From Armatimonadota bacterium (GTDB taxonomy: Bacteria > Armatimonadota > Fimbriimonadia > Fimbriimonadales > Fimbriimonadaceae), in the NCBI GenBank assembly GCA_018268255.1, contig JAFDWX010000007.1:195900-259899 (forward strand): a DNA stretch of 64,000 nucleotides. The letters are read 5' to 3'. The notes under the pieces are model-generated. The model saw only the letters and a program-made list of their open reading frames with translations. It did no database searches and was not told the origin of the DNA. The position numbers and the translations under genes were made by a program. Below are positions 63,750 to 64,000 of this stretch, piece after piece (position 1 is the first letter of the stretch; each line of letters starts with the position of its first letter).

Positions 63750-63817
63750 TTTACGTCTGGCTTGGGGCTTCATACCCTCAAAGCTCAAAGCGATGCGTGA
63801 CCGACCTGGAGATGTCA

Positions 63818-63834
63818 TTCCGATAAGATCGGAA
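63818..63834 (-). other. Small hairpin just past the 16S 3' end
   Basis: A perfect 7-bp stem (63818-63824 against 63828-63834) with a 3-nt loop lies 16 nt downstream of the 16S 3' end. It could take part in 3' maturation. Confidence 0.35.
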
Positions 63835-63849
63835 CGAGTTCAACTCCTT

Positions 63850-64000
63850 AAAGGAGGTGATCCACCCACACCTTCCGGTACGGGTACCTTGTTACGACTT
63901 AGTCCCCCTTACCCCCCTCACCTTCGGCCGCTCCCTCCTTACGGTTAGGCCACGGACTTCGGGTGAAGACAATTCGGGTGACTTGACGGGCGGTGTGTAC
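63850..64000 (-). rRNA. rrs: 16S ribosomal RNA, 3' end (5' part outside window)
   Basis: The minus strand reads GTACACACCGCCCGTCA at the right edge, then the helix 44 region, GTAACAAGGTACC and the 3' end GGATCACCTCCTTT, with the anti-Shine-Dalgarno CCTCC. It is the last 151 nt of a 16S gene. No ITS tRNA or 23S gene follows; a terminator and a convergent protein gene do. Confidence 0.97.

Overview
The window is 64 kb of gene-dense bacterial chromosome of moderate to high GC content. It shows no phage, insertion sequence or CRISPR array. Gene content suggests a diderm, piliated bacterium: a secretin with PilMNOP, dockerin-tailed secreted proteins, PQQ-type propeller proteins, many TTG/GTG starts and -10 boxes sitting directly against start codons. 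My best guess is the Armatimonadota (Fimbriimonadia-like). This is inferred from gene style; the partial 16S rRNA at the right edge would settle it.

Left arm (1-30924), all on the minus strand. Read in transcription order it starts with a seven-gene pilus-assembly run: prepilin peptidase, a pseudopilin, three very large minor-pilin-like proteins (PilV-, PilW- and PilX-like, 638, 767 and 1044 aa) and two huge secreted propeller proteins (1553 and 2298 aa), closed by a terminator. A consensus promoter then drives pilM-pilN-pilO-pilP, an STN/Gly-rich protein and a secretin (PilQ). After a second terminator come aroK, aroB, a 70-aa membrane protein and a PASTA-bearing pseudokinase that runs off the left edge. 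The pilMNOPQ-aroK-aroB order is the one known from Gammaproteobacteria.

Middle (31284-43000). A plus-strand chemotaxis operon (cheC, cheD, HDOD, cheB, cheR, cheY, cheX) lacks cheA, cheW and receptors. It is followed by an M48 metalloprotease and a photolyase. On the minus strand are a sigma factor fused to a degenerate GGDEF domain, the PilC platform protein and a subtilisin-like protease. PilB and PilT are not in the window.

Right arm (43057-64000). This is a mixture of housekeeping and secreted functions: a TPR protein, an isochorismatase-family hydrolase, two tandem dockerin-tailed beta-sandwich proteins, serC, tRNA-Leu(GAG), a GH2 glycosidase, a family-4 uracil-DNA glycosylase, a HIT protein and an ANTAR response regulator. 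An operon of an unknown protein, fumarylacetoacetase and an archaeal-type methyltransferase follows. Then come a small Fe-S gene interrupted by one in-frame TAG, a DUF885 peptidase, a third dockerin protein, a P-loop kinase, a CPA1 antiporter and a PIN protein. The 3' end of a 16S rRNA gene lies at the right edge with no 23S gene after it.

The most notable items are the giant-tip pilus locus, the sigma factor-GGDEF fusion, a protease whose start codon lies in the loop of a terminator-like hairpin, the amber-interrupted Fe-S gene, the apparently unlinked 16S gene and a recurring leaderless promoter pattern.
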